Positions 29,296-38,299 are shown, counted from the first letter of the stretch. The stretch: 64,000 bases of DNA from Pseudarthrobacter equi (GCF_900105535.1 NZ_LT629779.1:2914001-2978000); one strand, 5' to 3'. Notes: a model not told the origin generated them from the letters alone. Made by a program: numbers and translations.

Positions 29296-30453
29296 TCAGT
29301 TGGTGCCGAGTGACCTCACTCCGGCCACGGCCGAGCACACGGCTTTGGCCGCGGTATCCAGGTCTTCGCCAGTTACCGCCGCGTCGAAGCTGAAGCGGAC
29401 CGCCGTCTGCGCCACCTCGCGGGAAATGCCCAGGGCCGACAGCACGGCAGAGGGTTCATCCGAACCCGCCGCGCAGGCAGATCCGCTGGAACACACCACA
29501 CCCTGGCGTTCGAGTTCCAACAGGACCGATTCGCCGCTGGTGCCGGGAAAGCAGAAGGACGCCACCGAGGGCAGCCGGTCCGTGGGGTGCCCGGTGAGGA
29601 TGGCCTCCGGCACTCCGGTAAGCACGGCGTCAATGAATGCGTCCCTCAGCCGCGAGACCCGCCCGGCCTGTTCATGCTGTGCGGCCTGCGCCAGGGACAG
29701 TGCGGTGGCGAGGCCCACGGCACCTGCGACGTTTTCGGTGCCGGACCGGCGTCCGCGTTCCTGGCCGCCGCCGTGGAGCACAGGTTCCAAGCGGACCCGG
29801 CCCCTGATGTAAAGCAGGCCGCAGCCCTTGGGGGCGCCGAGCTTATGGCCGGAGATGCTGAGGGCGTCCACGCCGAGGGCAGCGGTGTCCAGCGGCAGCC
29901 ATCCCGCCGCCTGGACGGCGTCTGTGTGGAAGGGGATGCCGCGGCCGCGGGCCAGCTCCGCGAGCGCCGGGATGGGCTGGACTGTACCCACCTCGTTGTT
30001 GGCGTACATGATGCTTACCAGCGCCGTTTCCGGCCGGAGCAGCGGCAGCAGCGCTTCCGGCGTCACCTGTCCGGTCGCGTCCACGGGAACCACGTCAATG
30101 GAGAAGCCGTGGAAGCGTTCAAGGTACCTGGCGGATTCCTCCACGGCGGGATGCTCGACGGCGCTGATCACCACACGGTTCAGGGCGGGGTTCGCAGCCT
30201 GCCGGGCCAGGGCAATGCCCTTGACGGCAAGGTTGTCCGCCTCGGTGCCGCCTGAGGTGAAGACCAGCTCGCCGGGCCTGCACCCCAGGACCGCTGCCAC
30301 GGAGGCCCGGGCACCCGCGAGCGCGGCAGCCGCCGACTCCCCCAGGCTGTGGTGGCTTGAGGGGTTGCCGAAGTCGCCGGTCAGGTAGGGCCAGATGGCC
30401 TCCAGCACTTCGCGGCGGACGGGTGTGGTGGCGGCGGCGTCAAGGAAGATCAT
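29296..30453 (-). CDS. Cysteine desulfurase of the NAD operon (NifS/IscS-like)
   Basis: A PLP enzyme taking sulfur from cysteine to form a persulfide for Fe-S cluster assembly; 385 residues. It shows His 101 (VEHP), the PLP lysine 204 in SISGHKLGAPKG and the active-site Cys 327 in SSGSACAAGSDEPS. It is the last gene of nrtR-nadA-nadB-nadC-nifS, starting 4 nt after the nadC stop. As in Bacillus, where a NifS-like gene adjoins nadB, its likely job is maturing the [4Fe-4S] cluster of NadA. General housekeeping Fe-S or tRNA thiolation roles cannot be excluded. Confidence 0.92.
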   Translation of the reverse strand: MIFLDAAATTPVRREVLEAIWPYLTGDFGNPSSHHSLGESAAAALAGARASVAAVLGCRPGELVFTSGGTEADNLAVKGIALARQAANPALNRVVISAVEHPAVEESARYLERFHGFSIDVVPVDATGQVTPEALLPLLRPETALVSIMYANNEVGTVQPIPALAELARGRGIPFHTDAVQAAGWLPLDTAALGVDALSISGHKLGAPKGCGLLYIRGRVRLEPVLHGGGQERGRRSGTENVAGAVGLATALSLAQAAQHEQAGRVSRLRDAFIDAVLTGVPEAILTGHPTDRLPSVASFCFPGTSGESVLLELERQGVVCSSGSACAAGSDEPSAVLSALGISREVAQTAVRFSFDAAVTGEDLDTAAKAVCSAVAGVRSLGTN

Positions 30454-30457
30454 GGCT

Positions 30458-31366
30458 TCACCCGACGGTCAGTTCCACGTCCAGGCCGAGGTCCAGGGCG
30501 GCGACAGTGTGGGTGAGGGCGCCGATGGAGATGACATCCACGCCGGTGGCGGCGATCGCGGCGACGGTGCCCAGGTTCACGTTGCCGCTGGCTTCCACGC
30601 GGGCCCGTCCGGCCACCTGGGCAACCCCTGCACGCAGCTCATCGAGGCTGAAGTTGTCGAGCATGATGGTGTCCACCCCGGCGGCGAGGACGGGTTCGAT
30701 CTGGTCCATCCGGTCCACCTCCACTTCGAAGTGCGTGGTGTGGCCCAGCTGGGCCTTCGCCGCCAGGAGGAGTCCGGTGAGTTTGGCGGGGTCGCCGCCG
30801 GTCATGACTGCCAGGTGGTTGTCCTTGGCGAGCACGGCGTCCGAGAGGCTGTAGCGGTGGTTCGCTCCCCCGCCGCAGCGCACGGCGAACCGCTCGAGGA
30901 TCCGCAGCCCGGGGGTGGTCTTGCGGGTGTCGGTGATTTGCGCCTGCGTTCCTTCAGCGAGCCGGACGAACTCGGCGGTCCTGGTGGCGATGGCGGACAT
31001 CCGCTGGACCAGGTTGAGGGCCACGCGTTCGGCGAGCAGTACCGAACGCGCCGTTCCGCTGACGCGGGCCAGGTGAGTGCCGGCGTCGAACGCCTGCCCG
31101 TCCTGCACCAGCAGGTCCACCTCCGTGGCCGGGTCCACCAGCTGCATGGCGTCCCGGAAGACCGTGGCGCCGCTGAAGACGCCGGGCACCCGGGCGTTCA
31201 GCACGGCCGTGGCGCGGGCCTGGGCGGGGATAAGCACCTGGGAAGTGATGTCACCGGCCGGCGCGTCCTCCGCGAAGGCACGCTCGAGGATGTCGCGGAC
31301 GGGTGCCTGCGGCAGAGTGGGGCCGGTGTTTGTGCGGGTGTGCTCAATCACGGTGGGTTCAGTCAT
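30458..31366 (-). CDS. nadC: Nicotinate-nucleotide pyrophosphorylase (quinolinate phosphoribosyltransferase)
   Basis: Converts quinolinate and PRPP to nicotinate mononucleotide and CO2, the third step of de novo NAD synthesis. From ATG 31366 it has 302 residues, close to the usual 280-300. Signature stretches are EDAPAGDITSQ, RVALNLVQRMSAIAT, the substrate-binding TRKTTPGLR, GGGANHRYSLSDAVLAKDNH, and VEASGNVNLGTV near the end. The open frame to 31537 lies inside nadB and is not used. The ATG overlaps the nadB stop by 8 nt, indicating coupling. Confidence 0.95.
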   Translation of the reverse strand: MTEPTVIEHTRTNTGPTLPQAPVRDILERAFAEDAPAGDITSQVLIPAQARATAVLNARVPGVFSGATVFRDAMQLVDPATEVDLLVQDGQAFDAGTHLARVSGTARSVLLAERVALNLVQRMSAIATRTAEFVRLAEGTQAQITDTRKTTPGLRILERFAVRCGGGANHRYSLSDAVLAKDNHLAVMTGGDPAKLTGLLLAAKAQLGHTTHFEVEVDRMDQIEPVLAAGVDTIMLDNFSLDELRAGVAQVAGRARVEASGNVNLGTVAAIAATGVDVISIGALTHTVAALDLGLDVELTVG

Positions 31367-32990
31367 GGGAGAGGCTCGCTTTCGGCCGGAGTGGGATGGT
31401 CTCGAGAGTTTCGTCGCTGCGGTAGTGGGCGCCCAGTGAGTCGCGCCGCGCCAGGGCGGCGGACACCAGCAGCTGCGCGGCCAGGAGCAGGTTGCGGTCT
31501 TCATGCACGGCAGGGTCCGCGGAGCCAGGCACCGCATCGGGGCGCACGACGGCGGCCCAGCGCGCCAGGGTGCCGGCAGCCCCGGCCAACAGTTCCCCGG
31601 ACCTCAACACCCCGGCATGCGACGTCATCAACGACCGAAGAGCCTCGCGGGAAAAGGGTTCAGTCCGGCTCTCGCCCCCTCCGCTGCTGCACGGCCCACT
31701 CCCGACTGGCGCACCTGAGCGAGGTGTGAGCGCAGGCACCGAGGGATCTGCGGAACTGCCTTCCAGGAAGTCTTCAACAGCGCGGCGGCCAAAGACGAGC
31801 CCTTCGAGGAGGGAGTTGCTGGCCAGCCGGTTTGCCCCTTGGACTCCGGTGCACGCAACCTCCCCTGCGGCGTAGAGCCCGGGGATGCTGGTGCGGGCGT
31901 GGAGGTCGGTGGCGATGCCGCCCATCCAGTAGTGCGCTGCCGGGGCAACCGGGACCAGTTCCCGGGTCCAGTCGATACCGGCGTCCAGGGTTTTCCGGGT
32001 CAGGGTGGGGAAACGCCGGCCCAGGAAGCCTGCACCGTGGTCTTGCTCGATGGGCCTGGCGTCAAGGTAGACATGGCCGCCGGGGTTTCCGAGCTTGGCA
32101 AGGTGCAGGGCGATGCTGCGTGAGACGACGTCGCGGGGGGCCAGTTCGGCGTCCGGGTGGTAGGCCTTCGTGAAGCGGCGGCCACCCGCGTCCACCAGGA
32201 CGGCGCCTTCGCCCCTGACGGCTTCGGAGATCAGCAATGGCCCGTCCAGCCGGTGGGGCCGGGGAGTGGCGGCGGCCACCAGGCAGGTGGGGTGGAACTG
32301 GAAGAATTCGAGGTCTGCGGGAGCGGCCCCGGCGCGGACGGCGAGCGCCAGGCCGTCTCCGGTGGCCACAGCTGGGTTAGTGGTTTGGCCGAACAGCCGG
32401 CCCGCTCCCCCGGTAGCCAGCAGGACGGCGTCGGCGGCCAGGGACCGGAGCGTCCCGTCCTGCAGGTATTCCACACCGGTCACCCGCCCGTTGTGCTCCT
32501 TCAGGGCGGTGGTGTGGGCGTGGGTGTGGATGGTGAGCGTCCCCCGGGCTGCCCGTGCCAGCACGGCGCCGATCAGCGCGCCGGCGGTACGGGCACCGGT
32601 GGCGTCGCCGCCGGCGTGCAGGATGCGGGGAGCACTGTGTGCAGCCTCGAGTCCGAGGGCAGGCCCGCCGTCGGGCCCTGCATCAAACCGGACGCCGAAC
32701 TGCTGGAGCGCGGCAATGTCGCTGCCGGCCTCGGTGCACATCAGCCGGACGGCGGCCTCGTTACAGTGCCCCGCCCCCGCGCGCAGGGTGTCTGCGATGT
32801 GGGCGGCCACGGTGTCGCCCGGGGCCGGTTCAGGCAGTACCGCCGAAATGCCGCCCTGGGCGTACCAGGTGTTGCTGTGTTCGAGGCTGCCCTTGGTCAG
32901 CAGCACCACGTCCGCACCGGCGTCGGATGCCAGCAGGGCGGCGTACAGCCCGGCGATGCCGCTGCCGACGATGACAAGCCGGCGGCTCAT
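31359..32990 (-). CDS. nadB: L-aspartate oxidase
   Basis: FAD enzyme oxidising L-aspartate to iminoaspartate, the first step of de novo NAD synthesis. The 543 residues begin with the dinucleotide-binding VIVGSGIAGLYAALLASDAG and contain SLEHSNTWYAQGGISAVL, the flavin-binding RLASNSLLEGLVFGRRAVE, and a helical C-terminal domain. Between about residues 410 and 443 lies a Ser/Gly/Pro-rich insert (ALTPRSGAPVGSGPCSSGGG), which looks unlike the rest of the protein and is probably a loop extension. The start overlaps the nadA stop by one base (TGATG). Product must be handed to NadA, encoded immediately upstream. Confidence 0.95.
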   Translation of the reverse strand: MSRRLVIVGSGIAGLYAALLASDAGADVVLLTKGSLEHSNTWYAQGGISAVLPEPAPGDTVAAHIADTLRAGAGHCNEAAVRLMCTEAGSDIAALQQFGVRFDAGPDGGPALGLEAAHSAPRILHAGGDATGARTAGALIGAVLARAARGTLTIHTHAHTTALKEHNGRVTGVEYLQDGTLRSLAADAVLLATGGAGRLFGQTTNPAVATGDGLALAVRAGAAPADLEFFQFHPTCLVAAATPRPHRLDGPLLISEAVRGEGAVLVDAGGRRFTKAYHPDAELAPRDVVSRSIALHLAKLGNPGGHVYLDARPIEQDHGAGFLGRRFPTLTRKTLDAGIDWTRELVPVAPAAHYWMGGIATDLHARTSIPGLYAAGEVACTGVQGANRLASNSLLEGLVFGRRAVEDFLEGSSADPSVPALTPRSGAPVGSGPCSSGGGESRTEPFSREALRSLMTSHAGVLRSGELLAGAAGTLARWAAVVRPDAVPGSADPAVHEDRNLLLAAQLLVSAALARRDSLGAHYRSDETLETIPLRPKASLSHD

Positions 32991-34291
32991 CAGGGCCTCG
33001 CGGCGAGCATGCGCTCAAGGGCTGTGCGGGCGTTGGCCTGGACGGCGTCGGCAACGGTGATGCGGTTGACCACCCGTCCGGCCACCAGTTCCTCCAGGAC
33101 CCAGGCCAGGTAGCCGGGGTGGATCCGGTACATGGTGGAGCAGGGGCAGATCACCGGGTCCAGGCAGAAGATGGTGTGCTGCGGGTATTCGGCGGCGAGC
33201 CTGTTCACCATGTTGATTTCGGTGCCGATGGCGAACGTGATGGGCTCGGTGGCGGCGGCAATGGCCTTCTTGATGAAGTCGGTGGAACCAGCGGAGTCGG
33301 CGGCGTCCACCACTTCCATGGGGCATTCGGGGTGGACGATGACCTGGACACCCGGGTGCTCTGCCCGGGCCTGCTCGATCTGGGCCACGCTGAAACGCTT
33401 GTGCACGGAGCAGAACCCGTGCCACAGGATGACCCTGGAGTCCAGCAGCTGCTGTTCTGCGTTGCCGCCCAGGTCCTTGCGCGGGTTCCACATGGGCATC
33501 TGCTCCAGGGGAACGCCCAGGGCCTTGGCGGTGTTGCGCCCCAGGTGCTGGTCCGGGAAGAAGAGCACCCGCTGGCCCCGCTCGAAGGCCCATTCCAGGA
33601 CCGTCTTCGCATTCGAGGACGTGCAGACGATGCCGCCGTGCTCGCCGCAGAAAGCCTTGAGGGCTGCGGAGGAGTTCATGTAAGTGACGGGGATGACCGG
33701 AACCCTGCCGTCGGCGTCGGGCTCGGTTCCGAAGATCTCCTCAAGCTGCTCCCAGCACTCCGCTACGGAATCGGCGTCGGCCATGTCCGCCATGGAGCAG
33801 CCGGCGGCCAGGTTGGGCAGGATCACGGCCTGTTCCGGCGTGGACAGGATGTCCGCCGTCTCCGCCATGAAGTGCACGCCGCAGAAGATGATGGCTTCAG
33901 CCTCCGGCTTGGTGAGGGCGGCGTTGGCGAGCTGGAAGGAGTCACCCACGAAGTCCGCGTACTGGATGACTTCATCCCGCTGGTAGAAGTGGCCCAGGAT
34001 GACAGCCCGGTCGCCCAGGGTGGCTTTGGCCGCGGTGATCCGCCGGGCGAGCTCCGCGTCAGTGGCGCGCTTGTACTCCTCCGGCAACTGGCCCTGCCGG
34101 GGGGTTGCCGCCGGGGCAACGTCCGCGCTGGAGGCACCGGGACCGTAGGCGGGGATGCCGGCCAGGGCTTCGGCGAGGTCGTAGTCCCACGGCCCCTTGG
34201 CAAGGGCAGGGCTGCAGGTGCTGCCGCGGGCAGCACCATTTTCAGCCTGCTCGCGCGTGATCAGCTGGATGGCTGTGTTGACGCTGCTCAT
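32990..34291 (-). CDS. nadA: Quinolinate synthase
   Basis: [4Fe-4S] enzyme condensing iminoaspartate with dihydroxyacetone phosphate to quinolinate. The 433 residues are the longer actinobacterial type, with about 85 extra N-terminal residues before GDRAVILGHFYQRDEVIQ. Three cluster-ligand cysteine regions are seen: IIFCGVHFMAETAD, IVCTSSNAKTV and LDPVICPCSTMYRI. The start ATG overlaps the NrtR stop (ATGA). The gene is the first enzyme of the predicted NrtR-controlled operon. Confidence 0.96.
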   Translation of the reverse strand: MSSVNTAIQLITREQAENGAARGSTCSPALAKGPWDYDLAEALAGIPAYGPGASSADVAPAATPRQGQLPEEYKRATDAELARRITAAKATLGDRAVILGHFYQRDEVIQYADFVGDSFQLANAALTKPEAEAIIFCGVHFMAETADILSTPEQAVILPNLAAGCSMADMADADSVAECWEQLEEIFGTEPDADGRVPVIPVTYMNSSAALKAFCGEHGGIVCTSSNAKTVLEWAFERGQRVLFFPDQHLGRNTAKALGVPLEQMPMWNPRKDLGGNAEQQLLDSRVILWHGFCSVHKRFSVAQIEQARAEHPGVQVIVHPECPMEVVDAADSAGSTDFIKKAIAAATEPITFAIGTEINMVNRLAAEYPQHTIFCLDPVICPCSTMYRIHPGYLAWVLEELVAGRVVNRITVADAVQANARTALERMLAARP

Positions 34292-35028
34292 GGTGTGCTC
34301 CTGTTGTCTGGGTCGAGGCCGGGGCGGCCGGTGTAGCGGTAGAGGCGTGGCGGGCGGTGCTTGCCACCCTGCAGGTATTCGCCGGTTTCTTCGATTTCCG
34401 GTGTTGCCTTGAGCTGGCGGCGGAAGTTGGCCGGGTCCAGCTGGCGGTCCAGGACTGCCTCATAGACTTCGCGGACCTGTGCCAGGGTGAAGTATTCGCC
34501 GAGCAGGTGGTAGGCCACTGAGCCGTAGGCGAGTTTGTTGCGCAGCCGCCAGAGGGCGTAGTCCACGATCGCGTTGTGGTCGAAGGCGAGCTCGCCCAGC
34601 CGGTCCGCCCGGAACCACCTGACGTTCTCGGATTCGTCAGCGAGCGCCGCTTCCGTGGGCTGGACCAGGGCCCAGTACACGATGGACACCACGCGCTGGG
34701 AGGGTGACCGGTGCAGCCCGCCGAAGGCGTACAGCTGCTCGAGGTAGCTCGGTGCCAGCCCGGTGGTGTCCCGGAGGTTCCGCGACGCTGCGTCCTGCAG
34801 CGACGCGTCATGCGACAGCGGGCCGCCGGGAAGCGCCCACAGGCCCTTGAAGGGCTCACGGATGCGCCTGACCAGCGGCAGCCACAGGGTGGGCCGCCCG
34901 GAGGTCTCACTCGGGCGGAGCGCGAAAATGACTGTCGAGATTGCCAGCGACGGCGGCGCGGCCTGGCGTTCGGAGACGTTTGCCGAACTGGAGAACATGG
35001 CCACACCGCCTTTCGTTCCATTAGCCAC
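34288..35028 (-). CDS. nrtR: NrtR-type transcriptional regulator of NAD synthesis (Nudix-related)
   Basis: A 246-residue two-domain regulator: an N-terminal Nudix-like fold (ISTVIFALRPSE ... EPFKGLWALPGGPL) and a C-terminal winged-helix domain (FTLAQVREVYEAVLDRQLD). The Nudix box is degenerate. Where hydrolases have R-E-x-x-E-E, this protein has RNLRDTTGL, fitting NrtR proteins that sense ADP-ribose or related NAD metabolites rather than hydrolyse them. It heads the nadA-nadB-nadC-nifS operon with ATGA coupling, and a 27-nt palindrome lies 24 nt upstream. A second in-frame ATG at 34998 (GAAAGGCGG upstream) is an alternative start. Confidence 0.9.
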   Translation of the reverse strand: MANGTKGGVAMFSSSANVSERQAAPPSLAISTVIFALRPSETSGRPTLWLPLVRRIREPFKGLWALPGGPLSHDASLQDAASRNLRDTTGLAPSYLEQLYAFGGLHRSPSQRVVSIVYWALVQPTEAALADESENVRWFRADRLGELAFDHNAIVDYALWRLRNKLAYGSVAYHLLGEYFTLAQVREVYEAVLDRQLDPANFRRQLKATPEIEETGEYLQGGKHRPPRLYRYTGRPGLDPDNRSTP

Positions 35029-35051
35029 ACGGCACCCTCAGGGCGCCGCGC

Positions 35052-35078
35052 TAGTTATAGTCATTTTGACCTGAACTA
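35052..35078. promoter_or_regulatory. Predicted NrtR operator
   Basis: A 27-nt two-layer inverted repeat: TAGTT-N3-GTCA-N3-TGAC-N3-AACTA. On the minus strand it overlaps a -10-like TATAAC, placing it over the nrtR-nad promoter. The position next to nrtR and the symmetry make it the likely operator; whether the divergent permease gene at 35236 is also affected is open. Confidence 0.7.
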
Positions 35079-35235
35079 ATTCTACGGCCACGCGGGGCCC
35101 GATGGGAAATGTTTCTGCTGACGCGGCCGGGCGCCCACCGGGCCGGCCCGGTGGGCGCGCTCCCGGCGAAGGGAGTAAATTCAAGAGGTCCCACGAGGAA
35201 CATCACGCCAAACCCCAAGAAGGTTCAACCGCACC

Positions 35236-36615
35236 ATGACGACGAAGTCCGCATCCGTACGCCCGGAACGCCACCTGGGCCACACCATGAAACCCCGCCA
35301 GCTCACCATGATGGGCCTGGGCAGCGCCATCGGCGCCGGGCTGTTCCTCGGCTCCGGAGCCGGGGTGCAGGCTGCCGGCCCCGCCGTCCTGCTGTCCTAC
35401 CTCGTGGCGGGCACGCTGATCATCCTGGTGATGTGGGCACTGGGTGAGATGGCCGCCGCGAACCCCAACAGCGGCGCCTTCTCCGTGTACGCCGAACGCG
35501 CGCTGGGGCGGACCGCCGGCGCCACCATCGGCTGGCTGTGGTGGCTGCAGCTGGTGGTGGTCATCGCCGCCGAGGCCCTTGGCGCCGCCGGGCTCCTGTA
35601 CTCTGTGTGGCCCGTGGTTCCGGTCTGGGCCCTGGCACTTGCCTTCATGGTGGCGTTCACCGCGATCAACCTCGCCGGGGTGCGGAACTTCGGTGAGTTC
35701 GAATTCTGGTTCGCCATCCTCAAGGTGGCCGCGATCGTGCTATTCCTGGCAGTCGGCGCCGCCCTCCTGCTGGGCTTCCTCCCCGCCGTCACGTCGCCGG
35801 GACTGTCCAACATCAGCTCCGATTTCGCCCCGCAGGGCCTCGGCGGGGTGGCCGCCGCACTGTTCGTAGTGATCTTTGCGTTCGGCGGCACGGAGATCGT
35901 TTCGGTCGCCGCTGCCGAGACCCAGGACCCCGAGCGCAGCGTGGGCAGGGCCATCCGCACGGTGGTCTGGCGCATCCTCGTTTTCTACATCGGCTCCGTG
36001 TTCGTCATCGCTGCGGTCCTTCCGGCCACCTCCGAAAGCCTGGCGTCCCCCTTCGCCGGCGTCCTGGACGCCGCCCGGATCCCCGGTGCGGCAACGACGA
36101 TCACCCTGGTGGCCGTCGTCGCCCTCCTGTCCGCACTCAACGCCAATCTGTACGGCGCCTCCCGGATGGCCTACTCGCTCGCGGAACGCGGCGAAGCCCC
36201 GCAGTTCCTGACACGGCTCAGCGGGGCCAGCGTGCCGATGCTGGCCGTGGCCGTATCGGTGGCCTTCGGTTTCGTGGCCACCGTGCTGGAACTGCTCTTC
36301 CCGGACAAGGTCCTTCCCGCGCTTTTCCAGCTGGTGGGTTCAACCTGCCTGGTGGTGTGGGGAAGTGCCCTGGTGTCCCAGCTGATCCTGCGGCGCCGCG
36401 CCGCACGCGACGGCACACCGCTTCCACTGAAGATGAAGGGTTTCCCCGCCCTGACCGTCCTGGGGCTTGTCCTGCTGGGCCTGATCTTTGCGGTGGGCTT
36501 CAGCGCCCAGGAGAGCCGGGTGCAGCTGTTCAGCACGTTTGCGTTGATCGCGGGAATTGCCTTGGCCTGCGCCGCAGGCGCCCGGATCCAGGGCCGCCGC
36601 CGCCCGTCCGAGTGA
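35236..36615 (+). CDS. Amino acid permease (APC superfamily)
   Basis: An integral membrane transporter of 459 residues with about 12 predicted helices. The APC signature is near the N-terminus: LKPRQ-like MKPRQLTMMGLGSAIGAG, then GEMAAANPNSGAFSVYAERAL. The central FAFGGTEIVSVAAAETQDPE and NANLYGASRMAYSLAERGEAP are typical of GABA/aromatic amino acid permeases of the AAT family. Substrate cannot be fixed. ATG 35236 has an AGAAGG ribosome binding site. It is divergent from nrtR, but nothing shows it is a niacin transporter. Confidence 0.9.
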   Translation: MTTKSASVRPERHLGHTMKPRQLTMMGLGSAIGAGLFLGSGAGVQAAGPAVLLSYLVAGTLIILVMWALGEMAAANPNSGAFSVYAERALGRTAGATIGWLWWLQLVVVIAAEALGAAGLLYSVWPVVPVWALALAFMVAFTAINLAGVRNFGEFEFWFAILKVAAIVLFLAVGAALLLGFLPAVTSPGLSNISSDFAPQGLGGVAAALFVVIFAFGGTEIVSVAAAETQDPERSVGRAIRTVVWRILVFYIGSVFVIAAVLPATSESLASPFAGVLDAARIPGAATTITLVAVVALLSALNANLYGASRMAYSLAERGEAPQFLTRLSGASVPMLAVAVSVAFGFVATVLELLFPDKVLPALFQLVGSTCLVVWGSALVSQLILRRRAARDGTPLPLKMKGFPALTVLGLVLLGLIFAVGFSAQESRVQLFSTFALIAGIALACAAGARIQGRRRPSE

Positions 36616-36723
36616 CTTGAAAAACCCGGCAGCCCGGCCGGTAGAGTGGCTAGTACCTTCGGCGGCGCCGCACGATCCGTGCGGACCCCCGCCACCGTGT
36701 TCGAGTTGATGAGGACTGACACC

Positions 36724-37551
36724 ATGAGCGGCAGGCACACCGGCCAACAGCATGCGCACACTGTGGAGGGCACGGACCCCCAACTGTTCGTGGCGGTGCA
36801 TGACCCCGCTGACGATGCCGGGTTGCGGCCGGTCCTGCTGCTGCACGGCTTCTCCTCCTCGGGGAAACTCAACTGGGAAGACACCGGCTGGGTGGGCGCC
36901 CTCCTGGAGGCGGGCCGCCGCGTGATCACGGTGGACCTGCCCGGCCACGGCCGCAGCGGCGCGCCGGAGGACCGTGATTCGTACTCCCCCAGCCGCATCC
37001 GCGCCGATCTGCTGCAGACAGCGTTCGACGCCGGCGTCCGGCCACTGCAGGACGGCGATCCTTCCAGCGGGCTCGACCTCGTCGGCTACTCCCTGGGATC
37101 GCGGCTGGCGTGGGAGTTTGCCTCCACCCAGCCCGAGATCGTCCACCGCCTGGTGCTTGGCGGACCCAACATCTCCGATCCGCTGGCCGAGTTCGACCTG
37201 ACGGCCGCCCAGGATTACCTGGCCGACGGCACGCCGATCGCCGACGGGTCCACCGCGCAACTGCTGAAGATGGCGCTGCTGCTGCCCACCAACAACATCT
37301 TTGCGTTGCTCACCCTTGTCGAGGCCATCAAGGCCGAGCCCTATGACCCCGCCGAAGCGGTCCCCCACGTGCCAATGCTCCTGGTGGCCGGCGACCAGGA
37401 TGAACGGATCGGCAGCCTCCCCAAGCTCGCCGAGCTGGCCAACAGTACCGGGGGCATGGCTGAACAGCTCGTCCTGTCGGGCCGGAACCATACCAATGCC
37501 GTCACCAGCAGGGCCTTCAAACAGGCGGCTATCGCCTTCCTGGCGGTCTGA
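36724..37551 (+). CDS. Alpha/beta hydrolase
   Basis: A soluble serine hydrolase of 275 residues from ATG 36724 (GAGGA ribosome binding site 9 nt upstream). The frame continues back to a GTG at 36646, but that start has no support. The fold shows the oxyanion element LLLHGFSSSG, the nucleophile elbow GYSLGS, the acid in LLVAGDQDERIG and the His in SGRNHTNAV, a full catalytic triad. The substrate class is unknown; esterase or lactonase activity is typical of such proteins. It is followed by a phosphoribosyltransferase gene on the same strand after about 97 nt. Confidence 0.9.
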   Translation: MSGRHTGQQHAHTVEGTDPQLFVAVHDPADDAGLRPVLLLHGFSSSGKLNWEDTGWVGALLEAGRRVITVDLPGHGRSGAPEDRDSYSPSRIRADLLQTAFDAGVRPLQDGDPSSGLDLVGYSLGSRLAWEFASTQPEIVHRLVLGGPNISDPLAEFDLTAAQDYLADGTPIADGSTAQLLKMALLLPTNNIFALLTLVEAIKAEPYDPAEAVPHVPMLLVAGDQDERIGSLPKLAELANSTGGMAEQLVLSGRNHTNAVTSRAFKQAAIAFLAV

Positions 37552-37648
37552 GGATTCCAGCACCCCGGATCATGCCGGCACCCTGAATATCCCGGCGGCG
37601 CCCAGCGGTAGGCTGGAATCACAGGGCCGGAAGAGCCTGGAGGGGCAG

Positions 37649-38296
37649 ATGGGTACGCGATTCGAAGACCGAACCGAGGCAGGCGAGCGCCTCGCCGCCG
37701 CTCTGACCCAATTCAGGGAGCGGCCCGGTGCCGTTGTCCTGGGCCTGGCCCGCGGCGGGATACCGGTAGCAGCGGCCGTGGCCAAGGCACTCTACCTTCC
37801 GCTGGGGACCATCCTGGTCCGCAAGCTGGGCATTCCGGGCCACGAGGAAACGGCATATGGAGCACTGGCGTGGGCCCGCGGCCGCACCGTCAGGCTGGTC
37901 AACAAGCCGCTGGTGGACCGTGTGCTGGAGCACGGCGTCCGGCGCGAATGGCTGGACGAGGTGGAAGAACGCGAGCGTGCCGAGCTGCAACGCCGGGTGG
38001 GCCTCTACCCCGGAACGTCCATTGACCTGGCCGGGAAGACCGTGCTGCTGGTGGATGACGGCCTGGCCACCGGCGCCACCATGCGGGCAGCCGTGGAAGC
38101 GGTCCGCGAGAGTGGCGCTGCCGTTGTGGTGGCCGCCGCTCCGGTGGGTTCGATCGAGGCCGAGGCGTCAGTGGAGCGCGTTTGCGATGCCGTGATCTGC
38201 CTGCACCTGCCGGGCAAGTTCCGGGCGGTGGGCAGTTTCTACCGGCACTTCGAACAGCTGTCCGACGACGCCGCCATCCACTACCTCAGGAATTAG
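37649..38296 (+). CDS. Phosphoribosyltransferase family protein
   Basis: A 215-residue type I PRTase-fold protein. The PRPP-binding motif is VLLVDDGLATGATM, with the N-terminal PPi loop in LARGGIPVAAAVA and RKLGIPGHEETAYGA. This family is widespread in actinobacteria and archaea next to varied genes, and its acceptor substrate is not established; it is not the classical hypoxanthine or adenine enzyme. ATG 37649 has a GGAGGGG ribosome binding site. An open frame running back to 37301 lies inside the preceding hydrolase gene and is not coding. Confidence 0.9.
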   Translation: MGTRFEDRTEAGERLAAALTQFRERPGAVVLGLARGGIPVAAAVAKALYLPLGTILVRKLGIPGHEETAYGALAWARGRTVRLVNKPLVDRVLEHGVRREWLDEVEERERAELQRRVGLYPGTSIDLAGKTVLLVDDGLATGATMRAAVEAVRESGAAVVVAAAPVGSIEAEASVERVCDAVICLHLPGKFRAVGSFYRHFEQLSDDAAIHYLRN

Positions 38297-38299
38297 CTA

